A stretch of DNA of 21,565 nt from Sphingopyxis sp. (lineage in GTDB: Bacteria > Pseudomonadota > Alphaproteobacteria > Sphingomonadales > Sphingomonadaceae), in the NCBI GenBank assembly GCA_013911715.1, contig JACEST010000017.1:1-21565 (forward strand), written 5' to 3'. Within the stretch, counting starts at the first letter, position 1; each line of letters starts with the position of its first letter. The position numbers and the translations under genes were made by a program. Positions 7,578 through 14,600 of this stretch are shown here, piece by piece. The notes under the pieces are model-generated. The model made no database searches. It was given only the letters and a program-made list of their open reading frames with translations, and was not told the DNA's origin.

Positions 7578-7609
7578 CCACAGTGCTCCTGCAAAGGCAG
7601 GAACTGTGG
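7578..7609 (+). terminator. Hairpin after the tetR-family gene
   Basis: CCACAGT (7578-7584) pairs with ACTGTGG (7603-7609), and TCCTGC (7587-7592) with GCAGGA (7597-7602), leaving a 2-base bulge and an AAAG loop: 13 base pairs in all. It starts 8 bp after the stop codon. There is no T-run, so it may be a REP-like repeat rather than an intrinsic terminator. Confidence 0.45.
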
Positions 7610-7636
7610 CCGCAAGAGCAATGCTGACCCGCCAAA

Positions 7637-7656
7637 GCTGCGGCCTACGCCGGAGC
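7637..7656. repeat. Degenerate copy of the GIY-YIG-flanking hairpin (family C)
   Basis: GCTGCGGC-CTAC-GCCGGAGC matches the hairpin GCTCCGGC-CTAC-GCCGGAGC at 16409-16428 except for one stem base. Loop and size are the same. No GIY-YIG gene is adjacent here. Confidence 0.6.
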
Positions 7657-7715
7657 GCAGTGCGCCAGACTCGCGTTTTCGCGCCGCCTCGCCTAAGGGA
7701 GCCGCCAATCCCACT

Positions 7716-7795
7716 CCGTTCGTGTCGAGCGTAGTCGAGACACCCCGAAGGCGCCCACGACCTCAAGGCCTCTCGACTTCGCTCGAGGCGAACGG
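7716..7795. repeat. Intergenic inverted repeat, family B, copy 2
   Basis: Arms 7716-7740 and 7771-7795 are inverted with 22 of 25 matches and share the sequence CCGTTCG..TCGAGCG.AGTCGAGA with the copy at 5902-5973. The loop here is 30 bp instead of 14. It ends 24 bp before the obgE start codon, so it would lie in or just before the obgE leader. Confidence 0.85.
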
Positions 7796-7819
7796 GAATT
7801 TGGCAATAGATAGAATTCC

Positions 7820-8857
7820 ATGCATTTCCTCGATCAAGCCAAGATTTTCGTAAAGTCCGGTGACGGCGGCCCCGGCGCCGTCGCTTTCCGGCGCGAAAAG
7901 TTCATCGAATATGGCGGCCCCGACGGCGGCAACGGCGGCAAGGGCGGCGACATTATTTTCGAAGCTGTCCCCGGCCTCAACACCCTGATCGATTTCCGCT
8001 ATACTCAGCATTTCAAGGCCCCGCGCGGCACCCCCGGCGCGGGCAGCAACCGCACCGGCGCGGGCGGCCCCGATGTCATCATCAAGGTGCCGGTGGGCAC
8101 GCAGGTGCTCGCCGATGATGACGAGCGCACGCTGCTGCTCGACCTCACCGAGCCGGGCCAGCAGGTCATGTTCCTGCGCGGCGGCGACGGCGGGCGCGGC
8201 AATGCGAGCTATAAATCCTCCACCAACCGCGCGCCGCGCCAGCATGGCCCCGGCTGGCCGGGCGAGGAATCTTTTGTTTGGCTGCGGCTGAAACTGCTCG
8301 CCGATGCAGGGCTCGTCGGCCTGCCCAACGCCGGCAAGTCGACCTTCATCAACAAGGTGACCAATGCCGGAGCCAAGGTCGGCGCCTATGCCTTCACCAC
8401 CACGCGCCCGCAATTGGGCGTGGTGAGCCACCGCGGCCAGGAATTTGTTGTCGCCGACATCCCCGGCCTAATCGAGGGTGCCGCCGACGGCGCGGGCATC
8501 GGCGACCGCTTCCTCGGCCATATCGAACGCTGCCGGGTGCTGCTGCATCTGGTCGACGCGCAGGATGAGGATGTCGCCACCAGCTACCGCATCGTCCGCG
8601 ACGAGCTCGAGGCCTATGGAGAGGGGCTGACCGACAAGCCCGTCGTGGTCGCGCTCAACAAGGTCGATACCTTGGACGCCGAACTCATCGCCGCGCTGTC
8701 CGCCGAACTGGCGGAGGCGAGCGGCGCACCGGTGTTCGCGCTGTCGGGGGCGAGCGGTGCAGGTATCCCGGCTGTGCTTGACGCGTTGCAGGACGCGATT
8801 TTCGGCGACAAGGATGACGGCATGGGGGATGCAGTGGGGGAATGGTCGCCGGTTTAA
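7820..8857 (+). CDS. obgE: Obg family GTPase ObgE/CgtA
   Basis: Essential ribosome-associated GTPase acting in large-subunit assembly and stress response. It has 345 residues. The glycine-rich Obg domain covers about 1-159 (GDGGPGAVAFRREKF, GGPDGGNGGKGGD, GGDGGRGN). The G domain has the P-loop GLPNAGKST (167-175), switch I TTTRPQLG (193-200), DIPG (213-216), NKVD (280-283) and a G5-like SGAS (309-312). The C-terminal OCT domain seen in some Obg proteins is absent or very short. No Shine-Dalgarno is evident before the ATG at 7820; TAGAAT (7811-7816, 5 of 6 for a -10) lies 3 bp before it, so a leaderless or near-leaderless transcript is possible. The usual rplU-rpmA genes are not upstream; proB follows, as in many relatives. 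Confidence 0.96.
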   Translation: MHFLDQAKIFVKSGDGGPGAVAFRREKFIEYGGPDGGNGGKGGDIIFEAVPGLNTLIDFRYTQHFKAPRGTPGAGSNRTGAGGPDVIIKVPVGTQVLADDDERTLLLDLTEPGQQVMFLRGGDGGRGNASYKSSTNRAPRQHGPGWPGEESFVWLRLKLLADAGLVGLPNAGKSTFINKVTNAGAKVGAYAFTTTRPQLGVVSHRGQEFVVADIPGLIEGAADGAGIGDRFLGHIERCRVLLHLVDAQDEDVATSYRIVRDELEAYGEGLTDKPVVVALNKVDTLDAELIAALSAELAEASGAPVFALSGASGAGIPAVLDALQDAIFGDKDDGMGDAVGEWSPV

Positions 8858-8867
8858 CCCAAAGCAG

Positions 8868-8950
8868 CGTCACCCCGTGCTTGACACGGGGTTAGGCTTC
8901 TCCGTTGGCAGCACCAAAAAGCCCAGCCCCGCATCAAGTGCGGGGCGACG
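8868..8950. repeat. Intergenic palindrome of the CCCCGTGCTTGACACGGGG type
   Basis: The left arm (8868-about 8897) and right arm (about 8921-8950) are inverted. Each is a hairpin alone: CCCCGTG-CTTGA-CACGGGG, and CCCCGCA-TCAAG-TGCGGGG. Where the arms differ, nearly all differences are transitions that leave G-U pairs in RNA, hinting that the folded RNA is kept. It begins 11 bp after the obgE stop and may end that transcript. Confidence 0.85.
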
Positions 8951-9196
8951 AGATTTTGATTGGCAAAGCGGCGACCAAAGGCGTTTTCGCTTTCCTACAT
9001 CATCGCCACTGCCTAGCACCCCCGTGCCATGATGCTCGCACTCTGCCCGGCGCTCACCGAAAATTGCCGCGCCACCCCTTTCAGCCCCTACAAGATGAGG
9101 GGAACGTAGTGTGAACTTCGTGAACTTTGCAACATTGTTACGCGAATCACTCAGGCATTGGCGTGCAAGCGAAGCGCAGCTATCGGCTGCGGCACG
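8951..9196. other. Gap before proB with a short direct repeat
   Basis: With the palindrome at 8868-8950 this forms a 339-bp stretch without a convincing gene. Short open frames here lack a start signal and family resemblance. The only structure noted is the direct repeat GTGAACTT-C-GTGAACTT at 9111-9127, followed by the small palindrome AACATTGTT (9131-9139). These could be a regulator site or part of the proB promoter, but no clear -35/-10 pair was found. Confidence 0.4.
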
Positions 9197-10303
9197 ATGA
9201 TGATTTTTTCCCCCACCACCACCCCGCGCCTGATCGTGAAGATCGGCTCCGCGCTGCTAGTTGACAGTGCGGGCGCAGTGCGGCGCGCATGGCTCGCCGG
9301 GGTCGCAACTGACATTGCGACGCGCACCCGCGCGGGGCAGCAGGTGGCGGTGGTGTCTTCGGGTGCAATTGCTTTGGGCGCGCGGCGGTTGAACCTGCCC
9401 AAGGGCGGGCGCGCGAGCCTTGAGGATGCGCAGGCCGCCGCCGCGACCGGGCAGATTGCGCTCGCGGGCGTATGGGCCGAATTGCTCGGGGCCGAAGGGC
9501 TGACGGCGGCGCAGATGTTGGTCACGCTCGATGATCTGGAGGATCGGCGGCGCTATCTGAACGCCAGCGCAACGCTCGACCGGCTGCTCAGTTTGGGCGT
9601 CGTGCCGGTGATCAACGAGAATGACAGCGTGGCTACGGAAGAAATCCGCTTCGGTGACAATGACCGGCTCGCCGCGCGCGTGGCGCAGGCGGCGGGGGCG
9701 GGCGGGGTGATCCTGTTGTCCGACATCGACGGGCTGTATGACCGCAACCCCGCCGACCCTGCTGCGCAGCATATCGCGCGGGTCGAACGCATCGACGCGA
9801 CCATCGAGGCGATGGCCGACAATCGTTCGGCCAGCGGCATGGGATCGGGCGGGATGGTGTCAAAAATCGCCGCCGCGCGGATCGCCGCGAGCGCGGGGTG
9901 TGACCTGGCCATCGTATCGGGAAGGATCGAACGGCCGCTTTCCACCGCCGCACGCCACACCATGTTCGTCGCCGACAAGAACGCGGGCGCACGCAAAGCG
10001 TGGCTGGCGGGCGGGCTGACCGCCAAGGGGCGGCTGACCATCGATGCCGGCGCGGCCAAGGCGCTGCGTGGCGGTGCCAGCCTGCTCGCCGCCGGGGTAA
10101 CAGCCATCACCGGCCAGTTCGAACGCGGCGACGTGCTGGAAATCGACGGACCCGATGGGCGCACCATCGCGCGCGGTCTGTCCGAATATCCGGTGCGCGA
10201 CGCGATCCGCATCAAGGGACTGGGCCGCGACGCGCAGGAAGCCGCATTGGGCTATGCGCCGCGCAGCGCGCTGGTCCACCGCGACCATCTGGTGCTGCTG
10301 TGA
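9197..10303 (+). CDS. proB: Glutamate 5-kinase
   Basis: First step of proline synthesis: ATP-dependent phosphorylation of glutamate to gamma-glutamyl phosphate in the cytoplasm. From the ATG at 9197 it has 368 residues, the normal two-domain length. The amino-acid kinase domain (about 10-255) shows IVKIGSALLV (13-22), SSGAIALG (54-61), INENDSVATEEIRFGDND (139-156), LLSDIDGLYDRNP (173-185) and GSGGMVSKIAAARIA (216-230). A PUA domain follows (about 278-355: GRLTIDAGAAKALRGGASLL). Start choice is uncertain: ATG ATG at 9197/9200 are both possible, a TTG at 9158 would add 13 residues, and none has a strong Shine-Dalgarno. proA is not in the window. A family A repeat follows the stop. Confidence 0.96.
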   Translation: MMIFSPTTTPRLIVKIGSALLVDSAGAVRRAWLAGVATDIATRTRAGQQVAVVSSGAIALGARRLNLPKGGRASLEDAQAAAATGQIALAGVWAELLGAEGLTAAQMLVTLDDLEDRRRYLNASATLDRLLSLGVVPVINENDSVATEEIRFGDNDRLAARVAQAAGAGGVILLSDIDGLYDRNPADPAAQHIARVERIDATIEAMADNRSASGMGSGGMVSKIAAARIAASAGCDLAIVSGRIERPLSTAARHTMFVADKNAGARKAWLAGGLTAKGRLTIDAGAAKALRGGASLLAAGVTAITGQFERGDVLEIDGPDGRTIARGLSEYPVRDAIRIKGLGRDAQEAALGYAPRSALVHRDHLVLL

Positions 10304-10314
10304 GGGGGCAGACG

Positions 10315-10468
10315 AAAATCCTTCCCGGAACGGGGAGGGGGACCGCCGCGAAGCGGTGGTGGTGGGGTCGCTATCGTGCGCGCGCAGAGCCGCGTCATTG
10401 CGTTTCACCGCACCCGCCCCCTCCGTCAGTCCTTCGGACTGCCACCTCCCCGTTCCGGGAAGGATTTT
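10315..10468. repeat. Intergenic inverted-repeat element, family A, copy 2
   Basis: A 154-bp element between proB and the SDR gene. Arms 10315-10338 and 10445-10468 are perfect 24-bp inverted repeats with core TCCCGGAACGGGGAGG. It shares with the copy at 1158-1317 the ends, the GGGGACCG and GGGGTCGCTATCG segments, and the CCCCCTCCGTC right inner segment. The inner hairpins differ: CCGC-GAA-GCGG at 10346-10356 and CAGTCC-TTC-GGACTG at 10427-10441. The right end runs into the Shine-Dalgarno of the next gene. Confidence 0.92.
10457..10464 (+). promoter_or_regulatory. Ribosome binding site supplied by the repeat end
   Basis: GGGAAGGA inside the right arm of the family A element lies 5 bp (TTTTT) before the ATG at 10470. 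It is one of the better Shine-Dalgarno matches in the window and decides the start of the SDR gene. Because the base of the arm pairs with the other arm, the site could be hidden when the whole element folds in RNA. Confidence 0.65.
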
Positions 10469-10469
10469 T

Positions 10470-11384
10470 ATGACCATCGCTATCACCGGCGCGACGGGTT
10501 TTGTCGGCAGCCATGTGCTCGACGCGGCGGCGGCAGCGGGCGTGGCGGTGCGCGCACTGGCCCGCAAGCCGCAGCCACAGCGCGACGCCGTCACATGGAT
10601 TGCAGGCGCACTCGATGACGCCGCCGCGCTCGACGCGCTGTGCGAGGGCGCGAGCGCCCTTCTCCACATCGCCGGTGCCGTCAATGTACCCAGCCGCGCC
10701 GCCTTTGCCGCCGCCAATATCGCAGGCACGCAGGCGGTGGTTGATGCGGCAATGCGCGGCGGAGCCGCCCGCTTTGTCCATGTCAGCAGCCTGGCCGCGC
10801 GCGAGCCCGCGCTGTCCAACTATGGCTGGTCCAAGGCGGATGCCGAGGATGTCGTGCGCGCCGCGCCGCTGCCATGGGCGATTGTCCGTCCGCCCGGTGT
10901 CTATGGCCCGCGCGATCACGACATGCTGGAACTGTTCGCGATGGCGCGAAAGGGGCTCATCCTGCTGCCACCAGCGGGACGCGGGTCGTGGATCCACGCT
11001 GCCGATCTGGCCGCCTTGCTGGTGACGTTGGCCACTACCGCCGCTCTCCCGGCAGGCGCACTCTTTGAAGTTGATGACGGCGCACCCGGCGGCGTTTCGC
11101 ATCGCGACATGGGCGCAGCCATCGCCGCCGCCGTGGGCAGGCCGGGCGCCCTGCGTTTCAGCGCACCGCGCCCGCTGATCAAACTGGCCGCGCATGGCGA
11201 CCGGCTGGTGCGCGGCGACAAGGCCAAACTCACCCCCGACCGCGCCGCCTATATGGCGCATCCTGATTGGGTCAGCGACCCGGCCAAGCGGCCCGATCCG
11301 GCTTTGTGGACCCCAAAAATCCCCTTCACCGAAGGTCTTGCCGCGACCGCCGCATGGTATCGCGCCGCCGGTTGGCTGCGCTGA
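10470..11384 (+). CDS. NAD(P)-dependent epimerase/dehydratase-like SDR protein
   Basis: Extended/atypical short-chain dehydrogenase/reductase superfamily protein, 304 residues. The Rossmann nucleotide motif TGATGFVG is at 6-13; VSS at 105-107 and YGWSK (Tyr118, Lys122) supply the Ser-Tyr-Lys catalytic residues; RPPGVYGPRDHD (140-151) is the usual post-catalytic block. Substrate unknown; relatives act on nucleotide sugars, sterols or flavonoid-type compounds, or serve as redox-linked scaffold proteins. The start at 10470 is chosen from the Shine-Dalgarno in the preceding repeat and from the family N-terminus; the same frame is open back into proB, but that part reads through the repeat and is not protein-like. 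sppA begins 24 bp after the stop, so the two may share a transcript. Confidence 0.88.
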   Translation: MTIAITGATGFVGSHVLDAAAAAGVAVRALARKPQPQRDAVTWIAGALDDAAALDALCEGASALLHIAGAVNVPSRAAFAAANIAGTQAVVDAAMRGGAARFVHVSSLAAREPALSNYGWSKADAEDVVRAAPLPWAIVRPPGVYGPRDHDMLELFAMARKGLILLPPAGRGSWIHAADLAALLVTLATTAALPAGALFEVDDGAPGGVSHRDMGAAIAAAVGRPGALRFSAPRPLIKLAAHGDRLVRGDKAKLTPDRAAYMAHPDWVSDPAKRPDPALWTPKIPFTEGLAATAAWYRAAGWLR

Positions 11385-11408
11385 CGCTGGTCGGCGTGGG
11401 ACAGATGC

Positions 11409-13424
11409 ATGTCGAACCCGCCATTGCCAAGCGCCCCGCCTGATCCTAGCTATAGCGCCATGAACGATATCACAGCGCCCGCCCTTGCCTCTGTCCCGCC
11501 ATCGGCCCCGGCGCGCCGCGTGCCGTCGCCGCCGCCACCCACCGATGGTGTCAGCTTTCCGCGCAAGGTGTGGCGGCTGCTGGTCGCCATCAAGGATGGC
11601 CTCGCGCTGCTGTTCCTGCTGCTCTTCTTTGTCGTGATCGCCGGGCTGCTGACCGCGCGGCCCAATGCGGCGCTGCCCGTCAGCGAAGGCGCGCTGCTGC
11701 TCAAGCTCGAAGGCGTGCTCAGCGAACAGCCCGCCGATATCGATCCTTTTGCCGCGCTAAGCGGTGCCGGCGGCGCGCCGGTGCGCGAATATCGCGTTCG
11801 CGATGTGGTGCAGGCGCTGAAGAGCGCAGCCAAGGACGACCGCGTTAAGGCGGTCGTGCTCGATCTCGACAGCTTTCTGGGCGGCGGCCAGGTCGCGCTG
11901 GCCGAGGTGGGCGAGGCCATTGGCACGGTGCGCGCCGCCAAAAAGCCGGTGCTCGCCTTTGCCACCGCCTATGGCGACGATGCCTATCAGCTCGCAGCGC
12001 ATGCGAGTGAAATCTGGGCCGATCCCATCGGCGGCGCGCTGATCGCTGGCCCTGGCGGGTCGAACCTTTATTATAAGGAATTGCTCGACCGGCTGGGCGT
12101 CACCGCCAATGTCTACCGCGTCGGCACCTTCAAGAGCGCGGTCGAACCCTTTATCCGCAGCGACCAGTCGCCTGAGGCCGAAGCCGCAGCGCGCGCCTAT
12201 GTCGATGTCATCTGGACCAAATGGCAGGCCGATGTCGCGAAAGCGCGGCCCAAGGCGCAGCTGGCCAGCTTTATCGCCAATCCGGTCGCGCCGACGCTGG
12301 CGGCGCAAGGCGATCTGGCCAAGGCCGCGCTCGATGCCGGAATCATCGACCGCGTCGGCGGACGGCTGGCGTTCGAGAGCCGCGTCGGCGAGATCGCCGG
12401 TCGCCCCGACGATAAACAACCCTGGGCCTTTAACGCCATTGAATATGATGCCTGGCTGGCGAACAACCCTGCTCCGACCGATGGCGCGCCGATTGCCGTC
12501 ATCCCGGTGGTCGGCGAAATTGTCGATGGCGACCACCCCAATGGCACGGCGGGCGGCGACACCATTGCCGGGCATATCCTGACCGCCATGGCTGATCAGA
12601 ATGTCAAAGCCATCGTCCTGCGCGTCGATTCCCCCGGCGGATCGGTGCTGGCATCCGAACAAATTCGCCAGGCGTTGCTGCGCGCCAAAGCGAAAAAGCT
12701 GCCCATCGTCGTTTCGATGGCCAATGTCGCCGCATCGGGCGGTTACTGGGTCGCAACCCCGGCTGACCGCATCTTTGCCGAACCCGATACGATTACCGGT
12801 TCAATCGGCGTGTTCGGCATTTTGCCCAGCTTTGAAAACACCCTTGGCAAGATCGGCATCGGTGCCGACGGCATCAAGACGACGCCGTTGTCGGGCGAGC
12901 CCAATATTCTGGGCGGGGTCAGCCCCGAGTTCAACCAGATGGCGCAGGCCAGCGTCGAGAATGTCTATGCGCGCTTCACCGGCCTTGTCGCCCGGTCGCG
13001 CAAGATGGACATCGCCAAGGTGCGCGAAATCGCCGAGGGCCGCGTCTGGGCAGGCGGCACCGCGCGCCAACTTGGGCTGATTGACCAGTTTGGCGGGATC
13101 GACGACGCCGTCGCCCATGCAGCCAAGCTCGCCAAGGTCGAGGGCGATTTCTACCCGCTCTACTTAGAAAAAGCGCCCGATCCGTTTTCGCAGTTTCTGA
13201 CCGGTTTCATGCAGGCCGCCCCGGCAGCTGGCGCGCCGCGCGGCTGGTTCGCGCTCGCCGGATTGAACCGCCAGCTGGTGCAGGCACGGCTGGTGCAGGA
13301 CATGACCCTGCTCGCCGCCAATCCGTCGGTCCAGGCCGCCTGCCTCGAATGCCGCGGCTGGATGCCGCAAACCCCGCGCGCGGCGAGCAAGGAGACGGGC
13401 TGGCTGCTTCGCCTGCTCGATTAG
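11409..13424 (+). CDS. sppA: Signal peptide peptidase SppA, long (67K-type) form
   Basis: Membrane-bound serine protease (family S49) that degrades cleaved signal peptides. The long form has two S49 domains, about 95-330 and 360-600. In this numbering the general base Lys242 lies in YRVGTFKSAVEPF of the first domain and the nucleophile Ser443 in NVAASGGYW of the second, the same split as in E. coli SppA. One membrane anchor is at about 65-82. The 50 residues before it are Pro/Ala-rich and poorly conserved. Start is uncertain: ATG 11409 has GGGA 7 bp upstream, while ATG 11460 (MNDITAPALA) is preceded 3 bp upstream by TATAGC, a -10-like hexamer that could give a leaderless message. The stop TAG (13422-13424) interlocks with the TAA of the convergent hydrolase gene. 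Confidence 0.93.
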   Translation: MSNPPLPSAPPDPSYSAMNDITAPALASVPPSAPARRVPSPPPPTDGVSFPRKVWRLLVAIKDGLALLFLLLFFVVIAGLLTARPNAALPVSEGALLLKLEGVLSEQPADIDPFAALSGAGGAPVREYRVRDVVQALKSAAKDDRVKAVVLDLDSFLGGGQVALAEVGEAIGTVRAAKKPVLAFATAYGDDAYQLAAHASEIWADPIGGALIAGPGGSNLYYKELLDRLGVTANVYRVGTFKSAVEPFIRSDQSPEAEAAARAYVDVIWTKWQADVAKARPKAQLASFIANPVAPTLAAQGDLAKAALDAGIIDRVGGRLAFESRVGEIAGRPDDKQPWAFNAIEYDAWLANNPAPTDGAPIAVIPVVGEIVDGDHPNGTAGGDTIAGHILTAMADQNVKAIVLRVDSPGGSVLASEQIRQALLRAKAKKLPIVVSMANVAASGGYWVATPADRIFAEPDTITGSIGVFGILPSFENTLGKIGIGADGIKTTPLSGEPNILGGVSPEFNQMAQASVENVYARFTGLVARSRKMDIAKVREIAEGRVWAGGTARQLGLIDQFGGIDDAVAHAAKLAKVEGDFYPLYLEKAPDPFSQFLTGFMQAAPAAGAPRGWFALAGLNRQLVQARLVQDMTLLAANPSVQAACLECRGWMPQTPRAASKETGWLLRLLD

Positions 13425-14407
13425 ACCGTGATGACGTCAGATAGACCCGCCGTGACGGCGCGCGCGTGGTCGGCAATCGCGTCGGCGAGCGTATCGACCA
13501 GCGCCAGCGGCAAATCATGCCCCATGCCCGCGATGGTGAGCAGCCGCGCGCCGGGGATGTTGTCCGCCGTGTCCTGACCACCCGAGAGCGGGACGAGCGG
13601 ATCATCCTCGCCGTGGATCACTAGCGTGGGCGCCTTGATCGTGCGCAGCAACGGACGCCGGTCGCCGTCGGCAATGATCGCCGCCATCTGGCGCGCGAAG
13701 CCGGGCGGATACCAGGCGCGGTCGAAATCGCGCCGCACCCGCCAATCGAGCCGTTCGTCGGTCGGCGGATAGCCGGGGCTGCCGATGGTCCGCGCGGCGC
13801 GCTTCATATAGGCAATCAGCTCTTCCTTGTCGCCGGTCGCCGGGCGGCCCGCGAGCGCCTTCATCGCCTCGGGCTGCGCGCGCGGCAGACGGCGGTTGCC
13901 GGTGCTCGACATGACCGATGTCAGCGACAAGACGCGATCGGCTGCGCGCGCGGCGACATGCTGCGCGATCATCCCGCCCATCGACGCGCCAACCACATGC
14001 GCGCGGTTGATGTCGAGCGCGTCGAGCAAGCCGGTCGCATCACTTGCCATGTCGGCGATGCCATAGGGCGCGGTCGGGCGCAGGCCAAAGATCGATTTGA
14101 CCACCATCCATTTGACATTCGGCACCCCCGCCGCGTCAAAACGCGTCGAATGGCCAACATCGCGATTGTCATAGCGGATGGTGCGAAAGCCCCGATCGTT
14201 CAGCGCCGCGACAAATTCGTCAGGCCACAGCGTCAGCTGGCCGCCCAGCCCCATGATGAGCAGAATGACGGGTGCATCGCGGGGTCCCGCATCTTCATAT
14301 GTGATTTCGATGCCGTTCGCGGCGATTTTTTCGGTCTGCACGAGGAGCCTTTCGGTCAGGCGCAGCGCGGCTTGCCGCCGCACCGCTTGATGTTGAGTGC
14401 GGCTCAT
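13421..14407 (-). CDS. Alpha/beta-fold hydrolase
   Basis: Serine hydrolase of the alpha/beta fold, 328 residues from the ATG at 14407. The start is supported by AGGA 6 bp upstream; an ATG at 14431 has no such site. The core begins near residue 27 (KIAANGIEITYEDAG). The oxyanion region is MGLGGQLTLWP, the nucleophile elbow GASMGG places Ser142, the acid is Asp269 (GEDDPLVP) and the histidine His297 (GMGHDLP): a full catalytic triad. A helical cap lies between about 165 and 250. Substrate unknown; esterase, lipase-like or C-C hydrolase activity are all possible. It is co-directional with and downstream of lpdA (193 bp), with a palindrome between, and ends interlocked with sppA. Confidence 0.9.
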   Translation of the reverse strand: MSRTQHQAVRRQAALRLTERLLVQTEKIAANGIEITYEDAGPRDAPVILLIMGLGGQLTLWPDEFVAALNDRGFRTIRYDNRDVGHSTRFDAAGVPNVKWMVVKSIFGLRPTAPYGIADMASDATGLLDALDINRAHVVGASMGGMIAQHVAARAADRVLSLTSVMSSTGNRRLPRAQPEAMKALAGRPATGDKEELIAYMKRAARTIGSPGYPPTDERLDWRVRRDFDRAWYPPGFARQMAAIIADGDRRPLLRTIKAPTLVIHGEDDPLVPLSGGQDTADNIPGARLLTIAGMGHDLPLALVDTLADAIADHARAVTAGLSDVITV

Positions 14408-14498
14408 ACCACATCCTGGTGATTGCGACATCGAGCAGGCGGATGAGCGGGCCGCTGTCGAGGTCGGGTATCACACCCTACACCTTACACTGTTCGCC

Positions 14499-14569
14499 CT
14501 GAGCTTGTCGAAGGGTTGTTGTTACTTCCGGCGTCGCAGAAGAAAAGAACAATGCTTCGACAGGCTCAG
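14499..14569. repeat. Intergenic inverted repeat of the CTGAGCTTGTCGAAG type
   Basis: CTGAGCTTGTCGAAG (14499-14513) and CTTCGACAGGCTCAG (14555-14569) are inverted with one mismatch. The flanking bases TTCGCC and CAGACGG also partly pair. The spacer is about 41 bp. It lies between lpdA and the alpha/beta hydrolase gene on the minus strand. Confidence 0.8.
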
Positions 14570-14600
14570 CACAGACGGTTTTGGGAGCAAGTCCAGCGCA

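Noticed and set aside
8905..9114. Small plus-strand open frame in the obgE-proB gap
   Set aside because: It reads through the palindrome, has no ribosome binding site and resembles no known small protein.
10155..10469. Upstream in-frame extension of the SDR gene into proB
   Set aside because: The extension overlaps proB in another frame and then translates the family A repeat. The ATG at 10470 has a good Shine-Dalgarno and begins directly with the Rossmann motif.
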